64,000 bases of DNA from Niebla homalea (lineage: Eukaryota; Ascomycota; Lecanoromycetes; Lecanorales; Ramalinaceae), in assembly GCA_019925105.1 (NCBI GenBank), contig JAHGAU010000021.1, forward strand, positions 806,001-870,000, in the 5' to 3' direction. The notes beneath the pieces were generated by a model. It was not told the DNA's origin. It worked only from the letters and a program-made list of their open reading frames with translations, and made no database searches. The translations under genes were made by a program, and so were the position numbers. Position 1 is the stretch's first letter; every line of letters starts with the position of its first letter. Of this stretch, positions 42,750 to 57,999 are shown one piece after another.

Positions 42750-45700
42750 TAAAGACTTTTAATAAGCGTTTATTATTATATCCTTATAACTATAAAAGAT
42801 ACTTTCCGGTTTATATAATTAACGTAATTAGTTTCTGCTTTTCTTTTTCTTTTTTAACCGGTAACGGGCTTTTTTTTATAAGGTTTTTAATAATTTTATT
42901 TATCTTTATAATAAAGTTAAATTATAATAATAATCCGATAAATATTATAAATTTAACGCTTTTCTTTTTCTTTTTTAACGGTTATCCGGATACTTCGCTT
43001 TATAAATAATATTTAATAATAATTATAAGTATTAACTTTAATAATAAATTTTAATTTAATTTCCGTAAATAAAAAATAAAAAATAAAAACGTATATAACG
43101 TTTTACTTTTTTATTTATATTTATATCCGGCGTTTATCCAACCCTTAATATATATAATAAATAAGAAATAAATTAAACCGTTTTTACCCGTCCGGAATTA
43201 AATTATTAATATATTATTACCTTTCCTTATAATATTATAATAACGGAAATATTTATTAATAATCTTTTTATCGTTAAGAATTAAGTAACGATAATTTTAA
43301 AGTATAAAGTCTTTATATTTTTATTAACGTTTAATTTACTGTATTATAACTTATAAAATAATCGTTATAATTTTTTACTTTTTAAATCCTTTTAATTTTG
43401 GTTTTTTTACGTTTAACGGGAGTTTATACCCGTTTAAATTAACCTTTAAAATACCGGTAAAGTTAATTTTTTTTTTAATTTATTTTTACTTTATCTTAAT
43501 AAAAAAAGAAAGAAATATTTTTAATTTACTTTTTTAACTTAAAACTTATTAAGATTTTAATAGATCCGCCCGTTTCTTATTATTATAATTAAGTATATAT
43601 TTTTCTTTAATTTTATTTAAGCAATTATTTAATTTAATAAGACCTTAATTAACGGTATAAAAACCTTAAACTTTAATACCGGGATAAAGGTTGCTTTATA
43701 GGTACTATTAATTATTCTTAAATACCGGTTTTAGACTTTCTATAATATTTAAATAAACTCTTTTTATATCCCGGAATACCCTTAAGTATATATTAAATAA
43801 TTATAACGTATATTATAATTAACTTTATTATAATTTAATAAATAATCCGGGCCTTTTATAACGTAATTCCTTATATTAATATAATAAAATAAATAAAACC
43901 TTTTTCTTATAAAGTTATTTTCTTTTAAATTTTTTTTATATAATTTTTTTAATTAAGCTTTTTATTTATTTAAAAATTAAGGACTTTAATATTGGTATCC
44001 GGCTTTATTATAACTTTATTTAAATTTATTATAATTATTATATTATATAGTTTTAAGCTTTTAATTATATAAATAAACTTATATTTATATAATATAAATT
44101 AAGCTTTATAAGTTTTTGCTTATTAAAGATAAACTTTATAAATTTATTTTAATTTTAAATAATTTATACGTATAAAAATATTATAAATTAAAAGGTAAAC
44201 ATTATTAATAAAGTTTTTAATTTAAACTTTTTATTTTAACTTAATAAACTTTTCGATTAATAAATTATTAAAGAATAAAAATAATATAAAAAAAATAATC
44301 CTTAAAGAATTTCCGTTATAACGGGCTTTATTAAGCTTATTTTTTATTTTAAATTAATTAACGTAATTTAATCGCTTAAGAAACTTTTTATTTATTTAAT
44401 TAAGAAAAATAATATCCTTTTTTCTTTTAAGTTATATAATAATTTTTAATAATTTATCTTATTAAAAATACTTATAATATTAAAAGAAAAAAGGCTTATA
44501 ATATACTTCTTTTTATAACCTTATATTATATATACGCTATCAATTAATCCTTTAAGGGCTATTTTTATTAATCAATTTCCTTTTACTCTTATTTATTAAT
44601 TAAGGAAAAGTCCGTAATTTTTTATATAGTCGTTAAAGATCTTTGTTATTATTATTTTTAAGGTTTTCCTTAATATATATAAAAGTATAATAAATTTATA
44701 AAACTTTATTTTAAAATAATTTAACTTAATAAACTTTTTAAAGATAATCGTTTTTATTTCCTTAAACTTATATAAATAATAATTAACGTTAAAATATATT
44801 TAAAAAAAATAAATAAAAACCTTTTTAAATAATAAAATTATTATTATTAAGAATTTATTAAGAATCTTATTTAATTTCAAAGCTTTATCCTTTTTTAATT
44901 TATTAATCGTTTTAATTATTATATCTTATATTATTATTTTATTTATTAATATAAGGTTAAGGTATATAACGTTATTAATATCGTTTAAGTTAATTTCTAG
45001 CGAAGGGGGAAAAATATTCCTTTAAAAGCTTCGATTTTACCGTTAAAGGTATTAATTAATATATTATTAAATTTTTTAAAAAACGGGAATTTAAAAATAA
45101 ACTTTAATTTCTTATTTTATTCTTTATTATACTTTATTAACTTTTAAATACTATAAGGTAAAACCGTTAAGTTATATATTATAAACTGAAAATATATTTA
45201 CTTAATTTTCTTAATAATCTTCTTTTTTTTTCCTTTTAAATAATCCTTAATTAATTAAGTATTTCTTAATTTTTATATTTAAAAGTTTATTTAATTAATT
45301 TTTTTATTTTTATAATTACGGTTATATATCCTTTATTTTAATAAATTTTAATTCTTTAAAAAAGTTTTATTATTAAGATAATTTTATCGATTACTTTATT
45401 TAATACTTTTATTATTTACTTTATAAAAAGGTCGATCCGGTTTTATTATTTAATTAAAAAAGGTTTATAAATTATATTATTATTTCTTCCGTTTTTATAT
45501 AAATTTCTATTATTTTAACCGTTTTTTGCGCCTTTTTTACTGGTAATAATAAAGTCGTATTAATGGTTTAATTTAAAGTTATTTATATTAATATATAATT
45601 TAAGTCATATTTTAAGTCCTTTTATAACCTATATATTATAACCGCGCCGGTAACCTTTTTTATATTAAAAATTAAATTAATCGTTATTTTAAATTTATAA

Positions 45701-46400
45701 TTCTTTTACGTAATAGTTTTTTATAATATTAATAATAAAAAGTTAACTTAAGCGGTAATTATTAATAAGTTATTTAATTTAATATAATTTATTATACGTT
45801 CTTCCTTATTTTATATATAATAATATAAATTAAAGTCTTTAAGTAATATATACTTACTTAAAGTAATTAAGACTTCCTTAAATAGCGGTATTATAAAAGG
45901 TTCTTTTTTATTAACCGGCGGTAGGTTATATACGTTATAAATATTAAAATCGTTTTTTAAGTTTTTTTCTTTTATAATACGGAATATATAAAGGTTTTTA
46001 TTATAATAAGTAATATTTTGATTATTTACGTTAAACCGCTTATTTATAAAAAAGTATATTCTGGTTATTTTATTCCCCTTAAAGGTTAAATAAAATCCTT
46101 TTTCCGGGTTAATAAATAAATATATATATAAACTATATAATAATTCTTATATTATTATAATATTAACGTTTTTAACTTTTTTAAACTTAAATATTAATAT
46201 TATTACTTTAATTCTATTATTATAGACGTTATATTATATTATTCTTAAAAATATTAATATATTATATATTAATCTTTATAAAGGCTTTTTCTTTTATACC
46301 CGTTTAAGTTATAAACTTCCTATTAAAGTTAAGCGTTTTTTATTTTAATACTTTCCCGGCTATTATTAAAGACGTAAAATAATTAACTTTTAAAGTTAAA
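42750..46400 (-). pseudogene. LINE3 ORF2: endonuclease-reverse transcriptase remnant
   Basis: The RT palm box is visible on the minus strand as FINNVYLLIYNIFIRINYLK (complement of ~44150-44212), equivalent to FINDIYLLTYNTFIYINYLK in LINE1. Both catalytic Asp are now Asn, one more conversion than in LINE1. Spacing places the endonuclease near 46170. Heavily interrupted by stops. Confidence 0.78.
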
Positions 46401-46449
46401 ATTATAAAAAGTTTTTTTCTTTACCGTTATTTACCTTTTATTATTTAAT

Positions 46450-48142
46450 TAATTAAGTTTATGTTTTAAGGTTGCTTTTAATTAACTTATTAAATTAATC
46501 TTATATATATTATACCGTTAAATTTTTACGGCTATCCGGGTTTCTTTATATTTAATTTCCTTAACTTTTATTATATATTTAAAATCTTATATTAAATATT
46601 TTTCCTTATTATATATAACGTATTTAAATATACCCTTTATAAGTTTTTTAATTATTAACTTTATATATTTATAGGTATCGTAGCCCTTAACGTAAATTGT
46701 ATATTTTATAATATTAAAATACTTTATAATAATATATTTATAATTTTAATACTTAAAATATTAATAAATATTAATTATCCTATCTTATAATTAAATTATC
46801 TTAAAAGATCCCCTTTTAATAATTTTTTTATCCAGAACGTTATTATATATCTTTATTAACGTTATGCTTAATATAACGGTAAAGTACCTTTTTATATATT
46901 TTAAAAAGTTAAATCTTTTTATTATTGGCGGAAGCCTATAATTAACGATTTTAAGCCTTAAGTAAAAAACCGTATTTTTTTATACTTTTTAATATAATTT
47001 CTTTTTCGGTTTCCTTAAAACGTAATTAATATATTTTATTTATTATAATAATAAATAATTACCTTAAAACCTTAATTAATTTATATTTTTTTTATTAATT
47101 TAAGTTTTAAACCTTTTAAAGTTTTCTTTTACTTTTAAAGACGTTATATTAAAAGGATATCCTTATTTTATAATTTATATATTATAATAATTTATTTTAT
47201 TAATAATTCCGTTATTATTTTAAAAGTTTTTATTAATTATAATGGGTATATTTTTACCGCCGTATTCTTTTCCTTATTATTAAATAAACGGACCATTATT
47301 ATCCTTACCTTCTCTAATACGGCCGTTTTCTCCTCCGTTATCCTTTTATTCTTTATTATAAATACCCTTTTTATTACTTTTATCGTTTAACTTTTTTTCA
47401 TTTAAGGGGCCGCCGTTTTTATACCCTTATTTTATATACTTAATTTTAAGCCGCCGTTTTTACCCTTTATTAACGCCTTTATTACCGCCTTTTAAGAGCC
47501 TTATAACCGCTCCGCTTTTTTTAATTTTATCTTTATTTTTACGTAAAAGTCCCTTACGTTTTTCAGCTTAATCCGTAATATCGGTTAAGTTTTTAACGTA
47601 ATATTTTTTTACTCTACCGTAAGGAGTCCTTTTAAGGTTTTTACCGTTTCCTTTATCGCCTTTTCGCTTTTATTTACCGGGCGATATATTATCTTTACCT
47701 TTTACTTTTAATCCCTTAAGGTCTTATCTTCCTTATTAATTTTATTTCCTTTTTATATACCCTTAATAATACTTTTATCGCGGTTTTTTTGCCTTTTTTC
47801 CCCGCCCGTATTCCTCGCCGTTAATATTGTACCAGCCTTTTTACCTTTTTATTTACTTATTACCTTTATATTATTATTACGCGTTTTATATATTTTAATA
47901 TACGTATTTTATTAACCTTAATTCCCTTATTTATTTTAAGCGCTATCCGGTTTATTATTATTAAATTGCCCGTATATATTATTGCCGTTTTTATTAATAT
48001 AGGTTACTTACCCGTTTATTACCTTATTCTTAATTATTACGTTACTTCTACTTATCGTACTTAATATATTTCTCTTACTATTACTAGAGCTATACGTATG
48101 CACATCGTTTTAAACCTTTAAGGTCCCTTTATTCGTCGCCAT
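46450..48142 (-). pseudogene. LINE3 ORF1 (gag-like) remnant
   Basis: The ATG is the complement of 48140-48142 and opens MATNKGTLKV, a diverged form of the MATNNGTPEV start in LINE1 and LINE2. Downstream to about 47250 the minus strand is rich in Lys/Arg/Gly-type codons before stops accumulate. The lower boundary is set by analogy with LINE1. Confidence 0.65.
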
Positions 48143-48150
48143 CCTAGTTC

Positions 48151-48164
48151 TATTTAATCAATAT
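48151..48164. repeat. LINE3 target-site duplication, right copy
   Basis: TATTTAATCAATAT, the less mutated copy of 42330-42343. Confidence 0.75.
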
Positions 48165-51100
48165 AAAGAACTATAAATTAAGGTTTTTAATGATCCTATC
48201 CCTTTTTTTAATATTATAAACGTTAATCCTTCTTATTATACTTTTTAAACGTAATTTATTTCTATAAATACGGGCTTTTAAATACGGAATAAATTAAGCT
48301 TAAAGACTGAATATTTACTTAATTATATTATCCTTAATAATACTTTATTGAATTATTAAGAATAGTTTACGTAAATTTCTAAAACCTTATAAAATACTAT
48401 AATATAGTTTTTATAAGGTTTTAATCTTTCCTTAAAATAAAGGAATAAGAAATAATTAATTAAACTTTATTTACCCGTAATATTATAAATAACTTAAAGA
48501 AACTTAAGATACCGTAATAATAATTTAAGTAAAAATAAATCCTTAACTTATATATAAAGCAATTAAAATATATCCTATAGAAAAGTTTTATTATTTATTT
48601 AATAATTTATATTTTTTAAAAAACGTTTAAACTATAAAAAAAACTTCTTTTTTAACGTACCTTCTTAAATCGTATTATTTAACTAAACGTTATAAAAATA
48701 GTTATAATTAATATTAACTCTTTAAGCGATATAACGTTTTAAAAATTTATTAACAGACTTTAAAAGGTATTATAACCCTTTAAGGAATATATTTAATAAT
48801 AAAATAAATCCCTTAAATACCTTATAATATTTTTATAAAAAAGGTTCTTTAAGATAATAAAGAAAAATAATAAATAATTACGTTCTTACGTAAAGGATAA
48901 AAAATTATTATAATAAATTAAATTAATTAATTATTAATTTAATAAATATTTAAATTAATTAAATATACTTTTATATACGGATAACTTTAAATTTTTATAT
49001 TAAAATATAATTAAGAATCTTAAGAAAAGCATTAAGAACCTATAATTTTTTATTAAAGCTTACGTTTAATTTAAAATTTAAAAATTATATATTATTATAA
49101 TAAGAAAGTTAATTAATAACGTATAACTTAATTTAACCCTTCTTTCTCTCATTATTATTAAATCCTTTTTAAAGAATTCGGATAGCTTTTTAGTCCTTTT
49201 AGCTTTTAAGTTTATTTACTCTTTATAATAAAGGCCGAAAAGTAACTTATAGGCCGACCTTAATTACCTATATAATTAAAAATTAAAAGTAAATATAAAG
49301 AAATAACGGTTTTATAATAATGAAAAGTCCTATAAAGGCTTATTTTACTGATTTTATAATTTACTTAAGTATTTAAATAACTTTAAAAGTAATAATATAA
49401 TTTACTTTATTAATTTAAATAATACGTAATTTTAACTTTTATAAGATTTTATTTAAGAAAATAATTATTAATAAACTATATCGGTCCGGATAAGTAAGAA
49501 TTAATTTATATTATTACGTTATAATAAATTTTTATAAAAGTTATAATCCGTATAATAAAGATATAAAAAAAACGTAGTTCATTAAACCTTAAAGTGCTTA
49601 AAGTTAAATAAAGTTTATAAAGTATTAATTAAGTTAATAATTTACTTAAAAAGAAGAAAGCATTTTAATTATATTTTTTAATAAGTTTTAAAGCTTATAT
49701 AAAAATCAAAATAATAATATAAATATTAATATTAATTTATTATTATAATTAAGGGTAAAATTATTTAAAGGAACTTTATACTTTATTAATATAACCTACT
49801 TTTAAACATAATAACTTATCGTTCCGTCTTACTATATAACGATAAATAATCCTATAAATATCGCCGTAACCAATATTAATAAATATAGAAAAATATAAAG
49901 TTAAGAGTTTAATAATTTAAGTAAAACGAAATAAAATATTATATAATTATAAGATAATAAAAAAAAAGTTATTTTTATACCTTTTATTAACGATAAAAAG
50001 AATATTATCTTTATTTATAAAATATATTAATATTTTTATTAAATAAAGTTAAACTTTTATCTTTTATATTTAATTATAAAATTTTTATAATTAACTATAA
50101 AAGATAAAAACTATACGTAATTAATTATAAAAGTATATAAAGGAAGCTTCCGTAATAATTTTATATATATAAGTAAACGTATAAATATTAAAAAGTAATT
50201 TATTTAATATTAATTATAGGTTTCTTTATTAAAAACTTTTAATAAAGATTATTATGTTAATTTATTAGTTAAAAGCGCTTTATAATAAAAGTATATAACT
50301 TAATATAAAAAGCGTAAAATTTCTATAATTATTTTAAGATACTTTATAATACTTTATATTACTTAAAGTAATTATATAAACCTATAAAACTATTTTTTAA
50401 GGATTTTTAATAGTATATTAATTAAATTTTAATTAATAATTAAAAATAAATAACTTAATAAGCTTTTTTTTTATTTAAATCTTTTTATTAACGAAATAAA
50501 AGGATTATTTATAAATTTTAATTATCTTTTTTAATAATATAGACGGATTACGTTAATATAATAACGGTTTTTAATTTTATTAATAAATATATAATAAAAC
50601 TTTATTAAAAGTAATATTAACTTTAAAACGGAAGCTATATATTATTTATTTAATTTTACGTTAATTTACTTATTATATTTATATTAAATAGCGTTATATT
50701 ATTAATCTTATAATAGCCGTTATAATACGGAGAACTATTATAATAAGCTAAATTTATTAATTATTAAATTTAAGCTTAAGCTAGCTTAAAAGTACGTAAA
50801 GGATAATTAAAGTTTTATATAAACGTATACTTAATCTGGTATAATTTAATAATAATATAATAAAGTTATTTTTAAAGCTTAAATCTTAATACGTAAATAA
50901 GTAAAAGAAGGACTATTTATTATAAAGTAAATATTGAAAATTAAACGAAAATAAAAAATAACTTTAATATAATTGTTTTTAATTTTTAATGGATTTATTT
51001 AATATAGCTTATAAATAAGTTATATATAAGATAAGGAACTTAACGTAATTCTATGTTTAATTTATTAATATATATTACTTAATATAATACTTTTTTTTAT

Positions 51101-54100
51101 TATTTTATTTTTAATTTTTATTAATATATTAATTTACTTATTATATTACCGTATCGTAGAATCTTTTTTATTTTAATCTTACGCCTCTTTATAAAGGCTT
51201 AAAAGTTTATAGTTTTAAGAGATTAATATACTCTGAAATAAAACCGTTAAAGTATTAATCTTTATAGGTTATAATTATATAAAGGAATATTATTGCGGTT
51301 AATTTAATTTATATTATTAAAATATATAGTTTATTAACGATTTAAAACTATTTTTTAATTAGCTATATTTATATTTTATTTATAATATTACGTTATTCTT
51401 AAAATATTTTATATTCTATATAAATATATAGTCTTTAATTAACGTATATATTAACGTTAACTTTAATAATTAAATTAACGGTTAAGAATAATAATCTATA
51501 ATACTTTAATTATATATATCCCTTATCTTTTATAGTTTAATATAAAAAATAAAAAGGTCCTTAATATCTTCTTTAATAACTTTAATTTTATTAAATTTTT
51601 ACTTTATTATATAAAAGGAAAAGATTTTATTATAGTTTATTTTAATTAAATTAAAAGTTACTTATTTATAGTCGATATTTATTTATAACGTATATAAAAG
51701 CTTAAATAAAATATTTTATAAATTAATTTTTTAATTCTTATAAATAATAATATTAAATACGGAATTTTTATATCGTTTAACTTTTAATAAACTTTTATAT
51801 ATTTTTTATATTTATTAATAAGAATAAAGTATTAAGAAATAAAGGTATATATAATAAATTTAAAGAAAATAAATATATTTAAAAACGGTTTTAAAGCCGT
51901 TAATCTTTTAAAATAATAAAAGGATAATATTAATCTTATAATAAAATAAGTTTAATAATATATTATTATTAAGAAAAGCGATATCTAATAAAGTACTTTA
52001 AGATATATTTATTATAAGTCTTCGTAAACGTTAAAGCCGCTTATTACTTTAACTTACGCAGCCCTTATTATATAATATTATTCTGGTTAAATTAAAAGTA
52101 TTAACCGGGTAAATATATATTTATATTACTTTAAGCCGTTATAATTACCTTAAAGATATTTTAAATAAAATAATAAAGTATTTATAAAACGCTATATTAA
52201 AAGATCCTAATATAATAAACCTAGTATATTATAATAAATCTTATTTTTAAGGTTAAAATATTTATATAAAAAGCCTTTTCTTTATATTAAACCGTACCGG
52301 CTTAATAATAAATTAAGTATTTTTTAATTTCTTAAAATAACGGAAAAAAAGGATTACCGGTTTACCTTTAATCCGATATTTTAATTTATAGGCTTTTTAA
52401 TTTTTTCAATATATAAAACGTTTTTAATATCGATTATAATCCGCTATTATTTAATCTATATTATTAAAATCTTATATTAAGTAAATTACTTTTATACCCA
52501 TTCTTATTTATAAATTTTATATTTCTTATATATTTTAGATTTAAGTTAATTATAAAGTATAAAATAATAGTTTTAATATTTAACTTAATTTATTAATAAT
52601 TTAATTTTTTATATAATAAAGATAAGATAACGATATTTTTATAGGTTATATTTTTAATAATGATCGATTATTTTATCTTATAATTTAAGAAATATATTTT
52701 ATCGTAAATAATAATAATATTATATATTCTTTTAAAAATTATAAAACGCTTATTAATTAAATTCTTAAGTAAAGAAAATTATTTATTTAATCTTAAGCTT
52801 TAACCTTTAATATATAATTATTCCTTAATATTACTTAAAGACCTTTTATAAAAGGAACGTAAAAAAAGGCGGATAATAAAGTTAACCGTTATCTTTTAAT
52901 AAACCCTTATAAGCTTACTCTTTATAATATTAAGTTTCCTCTATAAATAATAATAAATCCGAGGGAAACGTTAACATAAGAATATACTTAAATAAATCTT
53001 TAAGGTAATATATTAATAAATAAGGTTTTAAGATATTAAGAAAAACTTTATTAAAGTATTAAATATAAAATTTACGTATTTAAAGTATACGTTTTTTTAT
53101 TATTTTCTTTTATATATTATTAAATTAAATATATAAACTTAAAGTTTAAAAATAATTAATAAGCTTTATATTATATTTTAATATAAAGATTTTTTTATTT
53201 TAATTTTAAATATATCGATTATTTTAAGAATATAATAATACTATTTTAAAAAAGGACGTTAATGTAATAAGTCTATATATAAGTTCCTTTATAAACGCGA
53301 GTTATAAACCTAAAATTACCGTACTTTTCGATAGTCCGACATATAATTATTAAATTATTATTTAAAGTAAGTATATTAAATTATAAGTTATATATAGGAC
53401 GGGAATTATATATTAACGATAAAACGGTATAAATATAAATTGAAGTTAAAGACTTAAATTAATAAAAAATAAAAAGAATAACGTAATAGTTTAATAATAA
53501 CCCTTATATTAAATAATAATTAAATTAATTATAAAATAATTAAAATTATTATTAATATATTTTAACGTTAACGATAATAAGGGAATTAATCCGTTAAACT
53601 TATTATAAATTATATATATAAATTATTATAAAAGTTACCTTAAATATTTCTTACGTAATTATCCGAATACTAAATTATATAAAATAAACGTTATATATTT
53701 AACGTAATTTAAAAATAGTAAAAACGTTAATAAATAAGATATTTATATAATAAATATTAAGACTTAAAATTATAATATTACCCGTTTTTATTTATTTTTA
53801 CGTAATATACTTTTTATCTCCTCTTATTCCGTAAGTATAAATGATTCTAAAATTTTTATTATTATAACCTTTTAAGATAAATTAAATCTTATAAAGAAAG
53901 CTATAGACTTAAAGGAAAACGCTATTTTTTATTATAATTTTATTAAAAATATTATTACGGAAAAGCTTATTATTAATAATAAGGAATTTATGTTAATTTA
54001 ATTATACTTTTTAAGAATTACTTTTACTTAAATAATAATATTATTTTATCTTTAAAAACGATCTTAAAGAATCCTTATAAAAGTAATAATTTAATATTAA

Positions 54101-57100
54101 CTTAAGATCCTATAATATTCTTTTAAGATATTAAGGAATTCCGGGTATTAATAATTATTATTTTACTATTATAATTATAGAAAATTACCGTTTAAAACTT
54201 ATTAATATATTAAAATTTAAAAGCTTTATCGGTTGTAATAATTAATTAAAGGATAAACGGCGGATAAATATAAAGTAAATATTATTTAATTAATTTAACG
54301 TAAAAGAAAATTAACGTAAAATTATTATTTATTTTTTTAATAAATTTGCTTTTAAGATCGATTTTCTTAATTATAAAAAGGGTTATTTTAAATATTAAAT
54401 AAATTTATATACTTTTATTAAATAACGGACGGTAATAATACCTTAAATTATTATACTTAATATAATTAATTTTTTATTTACGGTAACTTTTAATTAACCT
54501 TAAATTCTTAAGGATAAATTTATATATTTTAATAATAAATTAATTAAATATAACGGTTACGCGTTAATTTATTATTTTATATTTACTTAAACGTTTTAAG
54601 CATATATTATTAAGAAGTTTATCCAGCCTTTTAAATACCCCAAAAATATATAACTTTATAAAATTTAAAATAAAATTATAATAATAAAAGATAATCTTTA
54701 TATAAGTTTATATATATTTTATAATAAATGTAAATCTAATATTTATAAAGCTTAATATTATACTTATAATTAACTTTTAAGAAATATTTAAGTTACTCCT
54801 TATTATATTTTTATATTTACGTAATAATTTATTAAATATAAGAGTAAATAAATTATAGTATATTAATATTTTTATTAAATACTTTTTAATTTTTAATATT
54901 TTTATAAACGTAATATTATATATTAAAATTTAAAGTCAGAAAACGTTCTTATTATAAAGTTGTTTAAGATTATTATTATAAACTTTAATTTCTTAAAATT
55001 AATACCGGATAAAGGTTTCTTATAATTTAAGTTAAAGATTTATTTTTATATTATATTTAAAATTTATTATAAACGTAAATATAACTTTATAATAAACTTA
55101 TAATTTATTAATATTATAATTATAGAATTCTTATATTATTTCTTAAATTAAATTAAAGTTATTAAATTAAGAAGTTATAAATAAGTATAAAGGTGGGTAA
55201 ATATACTTATTTATATAATTAAAAATATTAACGAGAATAATAATTAAATTATTAATATTCTTATTAAAATTATTAAGTATTAACCCGAAAGAAGGTTAAC
55301 GGTAAATAAATACCTAAAAAAAAAATATAAAAACGGTATATTTAAGAAAAACGTTAATAAAAATATTAAGGATATAAATACTTTAAGGGATAATAATTAC
55401 GTTAATAAAACGTTAATACTCCGATACTTAAAATTAACGAAAGCTTTATCTATTATTACCGTTATAAATAAAGATATTTAAGATTACGTTAATAACTATC
55501 GATTAAATTTAATAAAGTTATAATTATTTTATAATTAATTAATAACTTTTACTCGTAACTTATTAAGGACTCTTTCACGTTAAATAATAAAACATTAAAA
55601 TATTAATAAGAATTATTATAAAATATATAAGGAAAAGCCTTAAATCTTAATATAAAGAAAATAATTAATAAAAGTTAAAGAAAAGGCCGTTAAGTTATTA
55701 CTTTTATTACTTTAAGAATATTTTAATATATACGTTCCGATTTAAAATAAAGGACTTATTAAAGTTAAATATATCGGTAAATATAATATTTTATCGTTTA
55801 TTAAGTAGCTTTTAAACCGTAATAATATTAATAATATTATAATTAATATATCCGTTTAAAATTAAGTATCTTTTATAACTTTTTATATTACGTAATTTCT
55901 CTTTTACGTTTTAAAGTATTAAATATATTTTATATTAAGAAGGTTTCTTATTTTCTATAATAAATTTAACCTTTTAAATAATAATAAGCCTTTAACGTTA
56001 TAATTTAATCTTTATTATTAAGCGTTAAATTATAAATTATTATATTATCGGACCTTATTATTATTAAGGTATATAATAATATTTATATTACGTTACTTAT
56101 AATTAACGATATAAAAGTTAAATATAATAATTTTAACCTTAATATCCTTAATATAATAGCTTTATATAAAGCCTTTTAATTATAAAAGAAATATATTAAG
56201 ATTATTAATTACGTAAAATATTAATATATTTATATATTAATAACTTAAAACTTATTTTTTATTAAACTTATATAATAATAAAGTTTTCGGAAGATAATAA
56301 AAGGTAATCTTATAGTTTTATTACCGGGGGTTATTTTAGATTATTTATTAATACTTTATATATTAATCCTAATTAATATAAATTATTTACCGTAAATAAT
56401 AACGATTTAAAATAATTATACTATTATTATAAATTAAGGTATAACGGCCGTTTAAGATATTATTTAAAATATTAAGTTAACGGCGATAAATATAAAAAAA
56501 AGATCTTTCTTAATATTATAGGGATAAAATATTATTTATACGGTTAAACGGGATAAAATAAAGTTAATTTTTAATAAATCTTATTTTATTATTACGCTTT
56601 TACGGTATTAAATCTTTTTATACTTTATATTTATTTTAACTTTTAAATTTTAAATTATTATTCTATAGCTTTTTATTTTTATTAATATTTATTGCCTTTA
56701 AAGTAATTTATATATTAATATTAATTTTAATAAAAACGGGTATATAATTATTTAAAGCTTAATATTAAATTTAACGAAAACGGATATATAACCCTCTTAA
56801 ATAATTTATATATTAATATTAAGGTTAATAAAAAAAGTATATAATTTTTAAAAACAATTTTTATATTATTATTAAGTTTATTAAAGAAAAGTATATAATC
56901 CTTTTATTAAAAAGTTATATTTATAAAAGTACCCCTAGAAATTCCATTTATAAGGTATTATAATTAATAATTAATATAACGTTAAAGAATTACGTTTATA
57001 TTTATCGAGAATATCCTTATATTATATATAACGTATTAAGAGGTATTAAAGTAACTATAAATAAATAAAAGAGAAAACTTATTTATTATTACTTATATCC

Positions 57101-57430
57101 TTTACCCTTTAAATTCTTAATACTTTAAGAAATTAAAATATATAAATATTATAAACTTTTCTTAATAAGTTAAAATTAAATATATATAATCTTATCCCCG
57201 GTATTATAAAGCTTAAGCCTTTTATCCGGTTAAAAATAAAACTTTATTTTAAATTTCGGATCTTAATAAGCATTTTAATTATAAAGTTAATTAATTAAAG
57301 TTTTAAATATCGACTTAATAAAAGTTCTTACGCGTTATTACGTTATATTATTATAATATAAAAAGTTCTTTATTATAATAACGGTAAGTATATATTATTA
57401 TATTATTTCTAATACTTTTTAAATTAAAAC
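48165..57430. other. Unassigned RIP-degraded repeat, right part
   Basis: More than 9 kb of extremely AT-rich sequence without an intact frame. Candidate plus-strand reading between about 52200 and 54000 is smooth when stops are replaced (for example KPKITVLFDSPTYNYQIII near 53310), but it matches nothing I know. No RT (YVDD/FADD), integrase, helicase or DDE transposase signature could be picked out, and the ends are undefined. It may be one large old element or several. Confidence 0.3.
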
Positions 57431-57432
57431 GT

Positions 57433-57560
57433 TTTTGTTGGTGTATGGACCAAAAAGTGTGATAATATATAAATGATGATTCTACCTAAAGGATGGGAGC
57501 ATTATAAGGATGCCTGTCCTTTACGTATAAATAATGTCCTATACTTATTAATGCTCCCAT
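57433..57560. repeat. RIP-spared island with a long-armed hairpin
   Basis: Normal CA/TG content returns abruptly. ATGGGAGCATTA (57493-57504) and TAATGCTCCCAT (57549-57560) are perfect 12-bp inverted repeats around a 44-base loop that itself contains AAGGATGCCTGTCCTT. It is followed by a TA-repeat. It could be part of the 3' LTR of gypsy F or a small inverted-repeat element. Confidence 0.6.
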
Positions 57561-57960
57561 ATATATATATTATACATAATAAATACTATTAAAAGAAAAA
57601 AGGCTACTATTTATAGTGGCGTTCATCTTAATATATCAATATAAATATTAATGCTTAATAATGCGTTATATTATTTATATCCTATATTTTTATGCGAAAA
57701 TCTTATTTAATTTTACGGAGGCGGCCGTAACTACGCTTAAAATAAAGCGTATGAAAAGTGCCGGTAAACGATAAGGGTACTATTTCGGTAAACGCCGGTA
57801 ATTACGATAAAGTAAATTTATTATAACGGGTAATAATAACGTTATTGAATTCGGGATATATAATATAGAATTCGCATAATAAGTCTGGGTATAACTTTAA
57901 TAACGGAAGCTTACTATTATATTTTATACTTTAAGTAATTTATTTAATTAAATATTTACC
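57561..57960. other. Junction between hairpin island and gypsy F
   Basis: The sequence regains AT-richness, with a few GC-rich words (GGAGGCGGCCGTAACTACGC near 57718). It probably spans the 3' LTR or 3' untranslated end of gypsy F, whose other LTR lies outside the window, so it cannot be delimited. Confidence 0.3.
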
Positions 57961-57999
57961 GTCTTTTTCCCTATAAATAATTCTTTTAATAATATATTC

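Larger units (their letters stand above)
42344..48150 (-). mobile_element. LINE3: full-length Tad1/I-type LINE, minus strand
   Basis: Third copy of the same LINE family, 5807 bp, in opposite orientation. Its 3' end at 42344 has the ATCA/ATCG tetranucleotide tail, and its 5' end near 48150 carries GGATGGCGACGAATAAAGGGACC, the same leader and start as the other copies. It is more diverged and more AT-rich, suggesting an older insertion or a related subfamily. It splits the unassigned block. Confidence 0.9.
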
